DNA of 49,835 nucleotides from an uncultured Clostridia bacterium (GTDB taxonomy: Bacteria > Bacillota > Clostridia > Christensenellales > Aristaeellaceae): the NCBI GenBank assembly GCA_946629635.1, contig CAMOYA010000006.1, positions 1 to 49,835 of the forward strand. The letters are read 5' to 3'. Under the pieces are notes generated by a model that saw only the letters and a program-made list of their open reading frames with translations, did not search any database and was not told where the DNA came from. Every line of letters begins with the position of its first letter. Within the stretch, counting starts at the first letter, position 1. The position numbers and the translations under genes are program-made. Shown one piece after another: positions 34,679-43,495 of this stretch.

Positions 34679-34760
34679 GAATGATTCTCCTCCTCGTTTT
34701 TCTTCGCGTGCCGCGGAGACCCTCCGCAAAAATCTTCACGCAGTTTCCAGTGAACAATTC

Positions 34761-34789
34761 ATTATATAATTGTTCCATGCGGTTTGCAA
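34761..34789 (-). promoter_or_regulatory. ppdK promoter
   Basis: Minus strand: -35 TTGCAA (34784-34789), 17-bp spacer, perfect -10 TATAAT (34761-34766). The region between it and recN shows no clear terminator, so recN readthrough is also possible. Confidence 0.85.
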
Positions 34790-34823
34790 GTTATTTTTCC
34801 GCTTTTGTTCTCGTTCTGTATTT

Positions 34824-36542
34824 TTATGCCTGCGTGCCGGATTTCAGCCGGGCGGCTTCCTGCAAAAGCCTCCGGGCATAGGCGCGGGTTTCCTCCGTAA
34901 TGCCGCCGGCACCGCTGATGATCCGGGCGATTTCATCCACGCGTCCGTCCGGGTCCTTTTCCTCGACGCTCGTCAGCGTCCGCTCCCCTTCCACGCGTTT
35001 TTTGACCAGATACTGATAATCGCCGGCGGCGGCCAGCTGCGGCAGATGGCTGACGCAGATGACCTGGTGATGGCGGGAAATCGTGATCATCTTTTCCGCC
35101 ACGACCTGGGCCATCCTGCCGCTGATTCCCGTATCGATCTCGTCAAAGATCATGGAATCGACGCCCGTGTGACCGGCTTCCAGCGTCTTCATGGCCAGCA
35201 TCAGGCGCGACAGTTCGCCGCCGGAGGCGATCTTCGCCATCGGCATCAGCGGCTCGCCGACATTCGGACTGATCATGAATTCCAGCTGATCATCCCCCAG
35301 CGGAGACGGCATCTTCGGCTTTCCGTCCTCCGGGGATGAAAACTGAACGCGGAAGACTGTATGACCCATTCCGAGATCCTTCAGCTCGCGCATCATGCTC
35401 TCCTCGAACCGGGTGGCCAGCCTTTTGCGGGACTCCGTCAGGGCGCGGGCAGCGGCGCGGTATTCCGCCAGGCGCTTTTTATGCTCTTGCCCCATCTCGC
35501 GGATCCTTTCATCCAGACCGGTCAGCTCCGCGTATTCCTCCTCCAGCGCGCTCTCCGCCGCCAGCACGTCGCTGACGGTGGAGCCGTAGCGCTTCTCCAG
35601 GCGGCGGATCAGATCCAGACGGGTCTGGGCACGCTCCAGCCGGACGGGATCGTCGTCGTTCTTCTCGATCAGCTGATTGATCCGGTATGCAATATCCTCC
35701 AGCTCATAATAGGCGGAGTCACAGCGGGCGGAAAGCTCCTCCGCATCCGTTTCAAGCGCGGACGCGTTTTTCAGCGATTCCGCCGCAGTCTTCACGGACG
35801 CCATGGACCCGCTCTCCCCGTCTCCGGAGATCAGCGCGCGGTATGCGCTCCGCAGGCTCCCGGCGATTTTACCGGCAGCCTCCAGGCGCCTGCATTCCGC
35901 CAGCAGCGTTTCCTCTTCCCCGTCCTGCAGCGCGGCCTCTCTCAGCTCCTCCAGTTCCCTTTCAATCCTCGGCAGGCGGGCTTCCTTCTCGTTGTTCTTC
36001 CGGACCAGTTTTGCATAGGCCCGGTGATTCTCCATAAAGACCGCGCAGGCCTTCTCCGTGTCCCGCATCGCCGCGCGGTGGGCCGGGTCTCCCATCTGGT
36101 CCAGATAGGCCATGTGCGACTGGGGATCCGCCAGCACCTGATGCTCGCTCTGTCCGTGCATGTTCATCAGGAGCGGCGAAAGCTCCTTCAGGAAGGAGAC
36201 GGGCATCATCACTCCGCAGATCCGGCAGAGGTTCTTCCCGGATCGGGTCATCTCCCGGTATACGGTCACTGTTCTTCCGTCAAAGTCGATGCTTTCCCGC
36301 TCCAGAATTGCCGAAATCCCTTTCTGATCCGGTACATCAAAGACAGCTTCAACGGAAGCCTTTTCCTCGCCGGAGCGGATCATCCCCCTGTCTGCTCTGG
36401 CGCCGAGAATCAGCGTGACCGCGTCGACCACGATGCTTTTTCCCGCGCCCGTTTCACCGGTCAGCACCTGCAGTCCCGGATGAAAATCAATCGTCAGATG
36501 GTCAATCAGCGCAATATTCCGGATGGAAAGCGACTGAATCAT
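34824..36542 (-). CDS. recN: DNA repair protein RecN
   Basis: A 572-residue SMC-like ATPase for double-strand-break repair. Walker A LTGETGAGKSIVVDA is near residue 28; a long charged coiled coil spans about 150-380; the signature segment IASGGELSRLMLAMK and Walker B SMIFDEIDTGISG follow. RecN assembles at DNA breaks and supports RecA loading. It follows argR by 38 bases in the array dxs-tlyA-nadK-argR-recN, the order known from many Bacillota. No LexA-type operator was evident in the short gap. Confidence 0.97.
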   Translation of the reverse strand: MIQSLSIRNIALIDHLTIDFHPGLQVLTGETGAGKSIVVDAVTLILGARADRGMIRSGEEKASVEAVFDVPDQKGISAILERESIDFDGRTVTVYREMTRSGKNLCRICGVMMPVSFLKELSPLLMNMHGQSEHQVLADPQSHMAYLDQMGDPAHRAAMRDTEKACAVFMENHRAYAKLVRKNNEKEARLPRIERELEELREAALQDGEEETLLAECRRLEAAGKIAGSLRSAYRALISGDGESGSMASVKTAAESLKNASALETDAEELSARCDSAYYELEDIAYRINQLIEKNDDDPVRLERAQTRLDLIRRLEKRYGSTVSDVLAAESALEEEYAELTGLDERIREMGQEHKKRLAEYRAAARALTESRKRLATRFEESMMRELKDLGMGHTVFRVQFSSPEDGKPKMPSPLGDDQLEFMISPNVGEPLMPMAKIASGGELSRLMLAMKTLEAGHTGVDSMIFDEIDTGISGRMAQVVAEKMITISRHHQVICVSHLPQLAAAGDYQYLVKKRVEGERTLTSVEEKDPDGRVDEIARIISGAGGITEETRAYARRLLQEAARLKSGTQA

Positions 36543-36580
36543 ATGTCATACCCCTTTGTGAGATCGTCCAGGAAATCAAA

Positions 36581-37036
36581 TCAGTCCGGCACCGTCATCC
36601 GCCGGATGCGGTCGGCCACGGTCTGCGCTTCCCGCTCGTTCCGGGCGACGATAAAGATCGTATTGTCCCCGGCAATGGTGCCCAGCACCTCCGGCCATTC
36701 CAGCGTGTCGATCGCCTCACCCGCCACATTCGCCGAGCCGCTCAGGGTTTTGACGACGACCATGTTCATCGCGGAATCCACTTCGGTAATGGAATCGTGC
36801 ATGATGCGGATCAGCCGGTCACTGGCCGCGGATTCCCGCCGGACCGGTCGGGCATACTTGTAGCCGCCGCGTTCGCTGTTGACCTTGATCAGCCGCAATT
36901 CACGGATATCGCGGGAAACCGTCGCCTGGGTGACCTGATACCCGAGCTTGCGCAGCTCCGCCGCCAGCTCCTCCTGGGTTTCGATCTCCCGGCTGTTGAT
37001 AATCCGGATGATGGCATCCTGCCTGGTGGATTTCAT
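36581..37036 (-). CDS. argR: Arginine repressor ArgR/AhrC
   Basis: A 151-residue ArgR. The N-terminal winged helix (AIIRIINSREIETQEELAAELRKLG, then QATVSRDIRELRL) binds ARG boxes; the C-terminal domain holds GTIAGDNTIFIV with the conserved Asp of the arginine site. As a hexamer with arginine it represses arginine synthesis genes and can activate catabolic ones. It lies between nadK and recN, the usual place in Bacillota. No arginine operon is in the window, so its targets are elsewhere. Confidence 0.97.
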   Translation of the reverse strand: MKSTRQDAIIRIINSREIETQEELAAELRKLGYQVTQATVSRDIRELRLIKVNSERGGYKYARPVRRESAASDRLIRIMHDSITEVDSAMNMVVVKTLSGSANVAGEAIDTLEWPEVLGTIAGDNTIFIVARNEREAQTVADRIRRMTVPD

Positions 37037-37069
37037 CGGAAATTCACTTCCTTCCGCAGTCCGTGTGTA

Positions 37070-37894
37070 TCAATCGTGCCTCGAGCCCCATTCCGTCAGT
37101 TTCTGGTTCAGCAGGCTGAAAAAATGATAGGGCCGGATCCGAAGCAGGCGGATCTTCTCGTCCGCGCCGGTCACACGGATCTCATCGCCGGCTTCCAGCG
37201 TACCCATGTTCAGCCCGTCAATCTGCAGCTCCGCGGTCTGCCGCCGGTCCGGCTGAAGCCGGAACGAAATCCGGGAGGAGCCGGAGACGATACACGGGCA
37301 CTGGGCCAGGCTGTGGGCACAGACCGGTGTCAGCGTGATGCAGTTCATGCCCGGCTCGACGATGGGGCCGCCAGCGGAAAGCGAATAACCGGTCGACCCT
37401 GTCGGCGTTGCGGCGATCATGCCGTCAGCCGTAAAAACACCGTACTGCTCGCCGTTGACCGTGCATTCAACCCGGATCAGGCGGGCATAGCCGCCCCGGG
37501 TGATCACCACGTCGTTGAGCGCCAGATGCTCCCGGCCATGCCGCACATCCTCCGCGCGGAGAAGGCTCCGCTCCTCGATATATGTTCTGCCGTTCAGGAT
37601 GGCCTCCAGCGCGCTGTCCAGCTGCTCCGGTTCCTCCTCAGTCAGAAATCCGACCGTTCCGAAATTGATTCCCATGAGCGGAACATGCAGCGCCATCGCA
37701 TAGCGGGCACCGATCAGAAAGGTTCCGTCCCCACCGAAGGACAGGATCAGATCCGTGCTGAAATCGCCTTCCGTGCGGGCATTGAGCTCCGCGCAGCGGA
37801 TGCCGCGCGCGGCAAACCAGTCCGCCGCATGAAGCGCGAACGCGCGTGCCTCGCTGCGGTCCGGATGGATCACCAGAGCGATATTCTGAAACAA
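37070..37894 (-). CDS. nadK: NAD kinase
   Basis: A 274-residue NAD+/NADH kinase that makes NADP(H). The ATP-binding GGDGTFL near residue 55 and the TPTGSTGYSLSAGGPIV motif are intact, and VIHPDRSEARAFA opens the fold. It sits between tlyA (17 bases) and argR (33 bases), an order common in Clostridia. The start ATG is supported by AAGGAAGGG upstream. Confidence 0.96.
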   Translation of the reverse strand: MFQNIALVIHPDRSEARAFALHAADWFAARGIRCAELNARTEGDFSTDLILSFGGDGTFLIGARYAMALHVPLMGINFGTVGFLTEEEPEQLDSALEAILNGRTYIEERSLLRAEDVRHGREHLALNDVVITRGGYARLIRVECTVNGEQYGVFTADGMIAATPTGSTGYSLSAGGPIVEPGMNCITLTPVCAHSLAQCPCIVSGSSRISFRLQPDRRQTAELQIDGLNMGTLEAGDEIRVTGADEKIRLLRIRPYHFFSLLNQKLTEWGSRHD

Positions 37895-37911
37895 TCCGCA
37901 TCCCTTCCTTT

Positions 37912-38721
37912 TTACGTCAGACTCCTGTGCGCACGGTCCACCGTATCGGCGATCATGTCCGCCGTGATGCCGGCGGCGTTTTCCTCCCGCTTCCGGATTT
38001 CGGTCAGGAACTCAATGTTGCCTTCCGGCCCGGTGATCGGTGAAAAGTCAACGGCGCAAATCTGCCAGCCGATGGAATCGATGAAGGCGTTCGTCTTCTC
38101 CAGCACCTCCCGGTGGGTCTGGGAACTGCGGACGACGCCTTTTTTTCCCACCTTGTCCCGGCCGGCTTCAAACTGCGGCTTGATCAGGGAATAGATGATC
38201 CCCTGATCGCCGAGAATCCGGATCAGCGCCGGAATGATCAGCTGCACGGAGATGAAGCTGACGTCCATGACTGCAATCTGCGGCCGCATCGCAAAGCTGT
38301 CCGCCGTCAGATACCGCGCATTGGTCCGCTCCATCACGGTGACCCGGGGATCATTGCGCAGCTTCCAGTCCAGCTGGCCGTACCCGACGTCGATCGCATA
38401 GACATGGCGCGCGCCGCTGCGCAGGCATACGTCCGTAAATCCGCCGGTGCTCGCCCCCACGTCCATGATGACCCGGTCGTTCAGATCCGCGTGAAAGACG
38501 GAAACGGCCTTTTCAAGCTTCAGCGCTCCGCGGCTGACATACGGCATCCGGGGCGCACGGAGGATCAGATTGTCCTCCGGCGCGACCTGCTCCGAAGATT
38601 TCAGGATCTTTCTTTCACCGATATATGCCTGGCCCGCCATGATGGCCGCCTGCGCCTTCTCCCGGCTTTCGGCCAGCCCCCGGGCGACCAGGGCGACATC
38701 CGCCCGCTGCTTATCCGTCAA
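37912..38721 (-). CDS. tlyA: TlyA family rRNA 2'-O-methyltransferase
   Basis: A 269-residue TlyA/FtsJ-like protein. The first ~60 residues form an S4 RNA-binding domain (RADVALVARGLAESREKA). The Rossmann part has IMDVGASTGGFTDVCL as SAM motif and DVSFISVQLI. In Mycobacterium TlyA methylates C1409 (16S) and C1920 (23S); in Bacillota the function is presumed similar. It starts with TTG at 38721, directly overlapping the dxs stop (TTGA), with GGAGG six bases upstream; no ATG is available. Confidence 0.93.
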   Translation of the reverse strand: MTDKQRADVALVARGLAESREKAQAAIMAGQAYIGERKILKSSEQVAPEDNLILRAPRMPYVSRGALKLEKAVSVFHADLNDRVIMDVGASTGGFTDVCLRSGARHVYAIDVGYGQLDWKLRNDPRVTVMERTNARYLTADSFAMRPQIAVMDVSFISVQLIIPALIRILGDQGIIYSLIKPQFEAGRDKVGKKGVVRSSQTHREVLEKTNAFIDSIGWQICAVDFSPITGPEGNIEFLTEIRKREENAAGITADMIADTVDRAHRSLT

Positions 38722-40607
38722 TGGTTGCCTCCGCTGATTTTCTTCATGATTCTGTCCGCCATCTGCTCCGCCGTCAGGCCCGCGTCGCGCATCAGCAGCT
38801 CATGGGCGCCGTGCTGCAGGTACGTATCCGGAACGCCGATGCAGTCCGCCGGCGGCGTCAGTCCCAGGCGGATCATCTCCTCCGACACAAAGGCGCCGAA
38901 GCCGCCTGCGGCCATATGCTCCTCCAGGGTGAATACCGGCACATGCGCCGGTATTCCGGCCAGGTATTCCGCATCCAGCGGCTTGAGCGTCGGGCAAAGG
39001 GTCACCGCAGCCTCCACTCCGAGCATCTCCAGCCGCTCCGCGGTTTCCATCGCCCGGCGGACCATCGCGCCGGCGGCGAGCAGGACCGCATCGCGGCCCT
39101 TTCGGATTTCCCGCCATTTTCCGGCGATGAAGTGCGCGCCGCCCTCATGACACTCGCGGATCTCCGTACCGGACTTGGCATACCGGATGGCACAGGGGCC
39201 GTCCTGCTCAAGCGTCCAGCGCATCATCTCCTGCAGCTCCAGCGAATCGCAGGGAGAAAGGACCGTCATTCCCGGAACGGGAAGCAGCTCGCACAGGTCA
39301 AAAAGCCCGTGATGCGTTTTCCCGTCCTCCCCGCCGATGCCGCTGCGGTCCAGCAGAAAAACGACGGGAAGATGCTGCATGCACACGTCGTTGAGCATCT
39401 GGTCATAGCATCTCTGAAAGAAACTGGAATAGACCGCCAGATATGGACGCATCCCGCCCGCCGCGAGCCCGGCCGCCATCGTGGCCGCATGCTCCTCGGC
39501 AATCCCGACGTCCAGCATCCGGTCCGGATGCCTTTCCGCAAAGTGGTCCAGGCCGGTCCCCAGCGGCATCGCCGCGGTAATGGCCACGATCCGGTCATCG
39601 CGGTCCGCCAGGTCGGCCAGCGTATCCGCCATCACATGGCCGGAAGAGGGCGACTTCGGAAGCTCCAGCCGGTCACCGGTCTCGGCGATAAAGGGAGGCG
39701 TGCCGTGGAACTTTTCCGGGCGTTCTTCGGCCTGATCGTATCCGTTCCCTTTCCGGGTCAGCACGTGAATGACGCAGGGGTTCTTGCACATCTTCGCGTT
39801 TTCCAGCGTGCTTTCCAGCATTTTCATGTCATGGCCGTCAATCGGCCCGAAATACTCGAAGCCGAGGGTTTCGAAAAAGCCGATGTCCTTATCCCGGAGC
39901 AGGATGGATTTGAGCAGCTTCTTGGTGCCGTGAATTCCCCGGTACAGCGGCTTGCCGATCACCGGGACATCCGACAGATGCCGCACCCGGGATTTCGCGC
40001 TGTGCCATCCTGCGCTGGAGCGAAGGCTCGTCAGATAATCGGACAGGGCGCCCACATTCGGGGCGATGCTCATCTCGTTGTCATTGAGCACGACGATCAG
40101 GCGGGTATGGCTGTTTCCGGCATCATTGAGCGCCTCATAGCACATGCCCCCGGTCAGCGCGCCGTCGCCGACCACCGCAATCACGTGATGCTCCCGATGC
40201 TGAAAATCCCTGGCGCGGGCCAGCCCCAGCGCCGCGGAAATCGCGGTGGAAGCGTGGCCTGTTTCAAAGCAGTCGTACTCGCTTTCATCCCGCCGGGGAA
40301 AACCGGAAAGACCGCCGTACTCCCGCAGGGTGGAAAAGCGGTCCAGCCTTCCGGTGAGCATCTTGTGGACATAGGACTGATGGCCGACATCGAAGACGAT
40401 CTGATCTTCCGGACAGTTGAAAACGCGGTGAAGGGCCAGCGTCAGCTCCACGATGCCCAGGTTGGACGCCAGGTGTCCGCCTCTCTCCGCCACGGTTTCA
40501 ATCAGCCTGCGGCGGATTTCTTCCGCCAGGACATTTAATTCATTTTGATTCAGACGGGACAGATCCGAGGGGGAGTGAATCTTTTCCAGCATCCTCTTCT
40601 GCCTCAT
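38718..40607 (-). CDS. dxs: 1-Deoxy-D-xylulose-5-phosphate synthase
   Basis: A 629-residue thiamine-diphosphate enzyme; it joins pyruvate and glyceraldehyde 3-phosphate in the first step of the MEP isoprenoid route. ThDP motif VGDGALTGGMCYEALNDAGN, GHQSYVHKMLTGR and DVGIAEEHAATMAAGLA are intact. The start may be ATG 40607 or ATG 40592 (MLEKIHSP); neither ribosome site is strong. It follows ddl by only 21 bases. In many Bacillota xseA, xseB and ispA precede dxs; here ddl and murF stand there instead. Confidence 0.97.
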   Translation of the reverse strand: MRQKRMLEKIHSPSDLSRLNQNELNVLAEEIRRRLIETVAERGGHLASNLGIVELTLALHRVFNCPEDQIVFDVGHQSYVHKMLTGRLDRFSTLREYGGLSGFPRRDESEYDCFETGHASTAISAALGLARARDFQHREHHVIAVVGDGALTGGMCYEALNDAGNSHTRLIVVLNDNEMSIAPNVGALSDYLTSLRSSAGWHSAKSRVRHLSDVPVIGKPLYRGIHGTKKLLKSILLRDKDIGFFETLGFEYFGPIDGHDMKMLESTLENAKMCKNPCVIHVLTRKGNGYDQAEERPEKFHGTPPFIAETGDRLELPKSPSSGHVMADTLADLADRDDRIVAITAAMPLGTGLDHFAERHPDRMLDVGIAEEHAATMAAGLAAGGMRPYLAVYSSFFQRCYDQMLNDVCMQHLPVVFLLDRSGIGGEDGKTHHGLFDLCELLPVPGMTVLSPCDSLELQEMMRWTLEQDGPCAIRYAKSGTEIRECHEGGAHFIAGKWREIRKGRDAVLLAAGAMVRRAMETAERLEMLGVEAAVTLCPTLKPLDAEYLAGIPAHVPVFTLEEHMAAGGFGAFVSEEMIRLGLTPPADCIGVPDTYLQHGAHELLMRDAGLTAEQMADRIMKKISGGNH

Positions 40608-40628
40608 TTCTTCTTGTCTGATGATTCC

Positions 40629-41855
40629 TTATCCGAGCTTCGTGCCCTTTGCGCCCTTCGCGCCCTTGCTGCCCTTGGCACCCTTGCAGCCGGAGAAGGC
40701 GCCGGAAAGGATGTCGGATGTGTAGGCATAGTTTGCGCTGTTCCGGTCGGCGTGCGCTTTCTCCGCACAGGCGATCATCCGGTCGATCAGATCTGAATAG
40801 CTGATGCCGTCGTATTCCCAGAGATAGAACGCAAGGCTGCCGGGAATCGTGTTGATCTCAGTGATATAAAGCGCCTCTCCGATGCGGTCAAACATATAGT
40901 CGATCCGGACGACGCCCTTGCAGTCCATCAGCCGGAAGATTTTCCGGCTCATTTCCTGGATTCTCTCCTTCATTTCCGCATCGATCGGCGCGGGCAGCAC
41001 ACGGTGGAGGCTCGCCATGCCCTTGCTGCCGCCGGAAGCGAGATACTTTTCCCGGAAATCCAGGAATTCCGTGCTGTTGAGAGGCATCTCGATGGATGAA
41101 GCCGTCACCTCATCATCGTAGCCGAGCACCGAGCAGTTCAGCTCAACCGGATGGTCCAGCCCCTTCTCAATCAGCACCCGCCGGTCATACTCGAAGGCAA
41201 GCTCCAGGCTGTCCTTCAGCGATTCCATATCGTCCGCCCGGCTGACACCGATGCTCGAACCCAGGTTGGCCGGTTTGACGAAGACCGGATAGCCGAGGGC
41301 GGCGCCGATCTGTGCGGCCGCTGCCTCCGGATTCCGCTCAAACTCGCGGCGGGTCAGCGCTTCTCCCGGCAGCACCGGCAGACCGGCACCGCGGAAAAAC
41401 TGCTTCATCATGATCTTGTCCATGCCCAGGGCGCTGCCGGCGACGCCGGTGGAGGTATACGGGATATTGGCCAGCTCCATCAGGCCCTGAATCGTCCCGT
41501 CCTCGCCGTTCAGCCCGTGCATCACGATGATATACACATCGATCCGGGCGGCGATTTCCAGCTTTTCCCGGGCCATGAGACCCTTGCCCTTATCCAGATG
41601 CAGCAGCGCACCGGAGCCGCTCGTCAGATCCGGGAACACGCGGACGATCCCCGGAGCGGAAGGATTGAACGGCTGATAGGTCCGGATATCCTTCAGCTTT
41701 TCACCGGTATACCAGTTTCCGTGCTCATCGATATAGACGGGGATCACGTCGTATTTTTCCACGTCCGCGTGGCGCATCAGCTGCACCGCGCTGATGATGG
41801 CCACTTCCCTTTCGCAGCTGCGGCTGCCAAAGACCACACCGATCTGTTTCTTCAT
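40629..41855 (-). CDS. ddl: D-alanine-D-alanine ligase with GxK-repeat tail
   Basis: A 408-residue ATP-grasp ligase making D-Ala-D-Ala for the peptidoglycan stem. GSRSCEREVAIISA opens the fold; HGLNGEDGTIQGLMEL, KPANLGSSIGVSR, GLDHPVELNCSVLG and EINTIPGSLA are family motifs. The VanA/VanB lactate-ligase specificity pattern is not evident, but this is only a visual reading. After residue ~389 comes a 19-residue tail made of Gly-x-Lys triplets (KGAKGSKGAKGAKGTKLG), encoded by a 9-bp tandem repeat at 40645-40685. It is next to murF, whose product uses D-Ala-D-Ala. Confidence 0.93.
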   Translation of the reverse strand: MKKQIGVVFGSRSCEREVAIISAVQLMRHADVEKYDVIPVYIDEHGNWYTGEKLKDIRTYQPFNPSAPGIVRVFPDLTSGSGALLHLDKGKGLMAREKLEIAARIDVYIIVMHGLNGEDGTIQGLMELANIPYTSTGVAGSALGMDKIMMKQFFRGAGLPVLPGEALTRREFERNPEAAAAQIGAALGYPVFVKPANLGSSIGVSRADDMESLKDSLELAFEYDRRVLIEKGLDHPVELNCSVLGYDDEVTASSIEMPLNSTEFLDFREKYLASGGSKGMASLHRVLPAPIDAEMKERIQEMSRKIFRLMDCKGVVRIDYMFDRIGEALYITEINTIPGSLAFYLWEYDGISYSDLIDRMIACAEKAHADRNSANYAYTSDILSGAFSGCKGAKGSKGAKGAKGTKLG

Positions 41856-41874
41856 TTACCCATGCCTCCGAAAG

Positions 41875-43491
41875 TCATTCCGTATAATTGTCCGGGAGAT
41901 CGTTTTCAAACAGCACCGTATCGCCCGGCCGGACGACAGAACGCATGTATTCCGTCGCCTCATCCAGCGAGGATACGACATGAATCTGATCCTCCGGGAA
42001 GCCCTGATCCTTCAGCCCCAGGGCAATCGCTTCGCTTCGTTTTTTACCGACCAGCACCGCCACATCGCAGCCGTCCGCCATCAGACGTCCGAAGCGACGG
42101 TTCATATCATATTCTTCCCCGCCAAGCTCCACCATGCCGGGCGTGATCACCATCCGTTTCCCGGGGAAGGTTTTCAGAACCTGGAACGCCTGTTCGGCTC
42201 CCCGGATGTTGCTGTTGAACGCGTCATCGATGATGGTGATGCCGCCGGCGCTGGGAATCAGCTGGAGCCGGTGCTCCACCGGCGTCAGCTTCGCGATGCC
42301 GCGGGCGATCATCTCCCCGCTCAGCCCCAGCTCCAGCGCCATCGATGCGCACAGAAGGATATTCCGGATGTTCAGTTCGCCCAGCAGGGCCGTATGACAT
42401 GGAATGCGCATGTCCCGGGTGCACAGCATAAAGCGGCTTCCTTCAGGCGATGCGGAGATATCTTCCGCCCACACGTCGTCCCTTTCCGGATCCAGGCCGG
42501 AGAGAAAGCGCTTTTTCGCGGTCCGGTCATACAGTTCGCGGCAGATGCCGCCATCGTCCGCAAAAAAGCAGGCCCCGTCCGGCGGAATCGCATCCATCAG
42601 CTCATACTTGGTTTTTTTCACCCTGTCCAGGGTTTTGAATGTATCCAGATGCTGCGGCCCCACGGATGTCAGCATCCCGTAACGGGGATGGACGAGGCGG
42701 CACATCTCCCGGATGTCCCCCACGTGGCGCGCACCCATTTCGGCGACGAAAACGCGGTGACCGGGCTCGAGGGATGAGCGGATCACCCGGGTGACTCCCA
42801 TCGGCGTATTGAAGCTGGAAGGGGTGACCAGCGTATGATATTTTTCCTCCAGAATGGTTCCCAGAATAAACTTGACGCTGGTTTTTCCCCAGCTGCCGGT
42901 AATACCGATCCGGATCAGATCCCTGCGCTCCCGGAGAATCCGCTGCGCGTCCCGGAAATACATTTCGCTGATCATCTTTTCAATCGGCCAGGCAATCAGC
43001 CCTCCCAGCGCCACCCATAGCGGCAGCAGAGCGGGAAACAGAAAGAACAGCCAGAAGAAGGGGCTGGATGTCCTTCCGCCGCCCCGGTTCCCCAGCAGCT
43101 CAAGGAGCACAAGAATCCCGATGAAAACGACAAAGGAAACGGCATACAGCCGGCGGATGCGGGGCGTATAAACGAGGGGCTTCTTGGCATGGCGCACGGT
43201 AAAGAGGCGGCGGATCAGAAACCCGGCTCCGATCAGAACCGCCGAAACGCACAGGTGCAGCAGCCAGTCATTGTTCTCCGGAATCACCAGCGCAAAGACG
43301 ATGGTGGCAATGACCCAGACGGCGTTGAGAATCACGCCGGGCAGAAAGGAGCGCGCCGCGTTGCGCCGCACGGTTCTGAAATAGCCCGGATGCTGGTAGC
43401 TTTCCAGTTGAAAATAATGAATCAGTACCCTTCCCGCCAGGAGGCAGGAAAGCGCGACAGCGGCGATCAGGATGATGGACCAGATGGTCAA
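41875..43491 (-). CDS. murF: Membrane-anchored MurF-type ligase
   Basis: A 538-residue Mur ligase. Residues 1 to about 170 hold some five hydrophobic segments (about 4-22, 51-70, 76-96, 114-134, 145-170), absent in ordinary cytoplasmic MurF. The ligase part has the P loop GITGSWGKTSVKF (from Gly197), FNTPMGVTRVIR, MGARHVGDI, GPQHLDTF, and DAFNSNIRGAEQAF. MurF joins D-Ala-D-Ala to the UDP-MurNAc tripeptide; the adjacent ddl supports that role. The start is TTG at 43491, with AAGGAGG eight bases upstream, just inside the intergenic gap from the hydrolase. Whether the cell has another, soluble MurF cannot be seen here. Confidence 0.88.
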   Translation of the reverse strand: MTIWSIILIAAVALSCLLAGRVLIHYFQLESYQHPGYFRTVRRNAARSFLPGVILNAVWVIATIVFALVIPENNDWLLHLCVSAVLIGAGFLIRRLFTVRHAKKPLVYTPRIRRLYAVSFVVFIGILVLLELLGNRGGGRTSSPFFWLFFLFPALLPLWVALGGLIAWPIEKMISEMYFRDAQRILRERRDLIRIGITGSWGKTSVKFILGTILEEKYHTLVTPSSFNTPMGVTRVIRSSLEPGHRVFVAEMGARHVGDIREMCRLVHPRYGMLTSVGPQHLDTFKTLDRVKKTKYELMDAIPPDGACFFADDGGICRELYDRTAKKRFLSGLDPERDDVWAEDISASPEGSRFMLCTRDMRIPCHTALLGELNIRNILLCASMALELGLSGEMIARGIAKLTPVEHRLQLIPSAGGITIIDDAFNSNIRGAEQAFQVLKTFPGKRMVITPGMVELGGEEYDMNRRFGRLMADGCDVAVLVGKKRSEAIALGLKDQGFPEDQIHVVSSLDEATEYMRSVVRPGDTVLFENDLPDNYTE

Positions 43492-43495
43492 AAGC

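Noticed and set aside
32132-34684. 850-codon open frame on the plus strand opposite ppdK
   Set aside because: It is fully antisense to an unmistakable PPDK, has no recognisable domain and no ribosome site; GC-biased codon use of ppdK keeps the opposite frame open. The same applies to the long plus frames at 6286-8724, 35361-36863 and 38721-40538.
40629-43491. Vancomycin-resistance-type cluster (VanA-like ligase with MurF)
   Set aside because: No vanH, vanX, vanR/S genes and no clear lactate-ligase residues; normal Ddl-MurF pairing explains it better.
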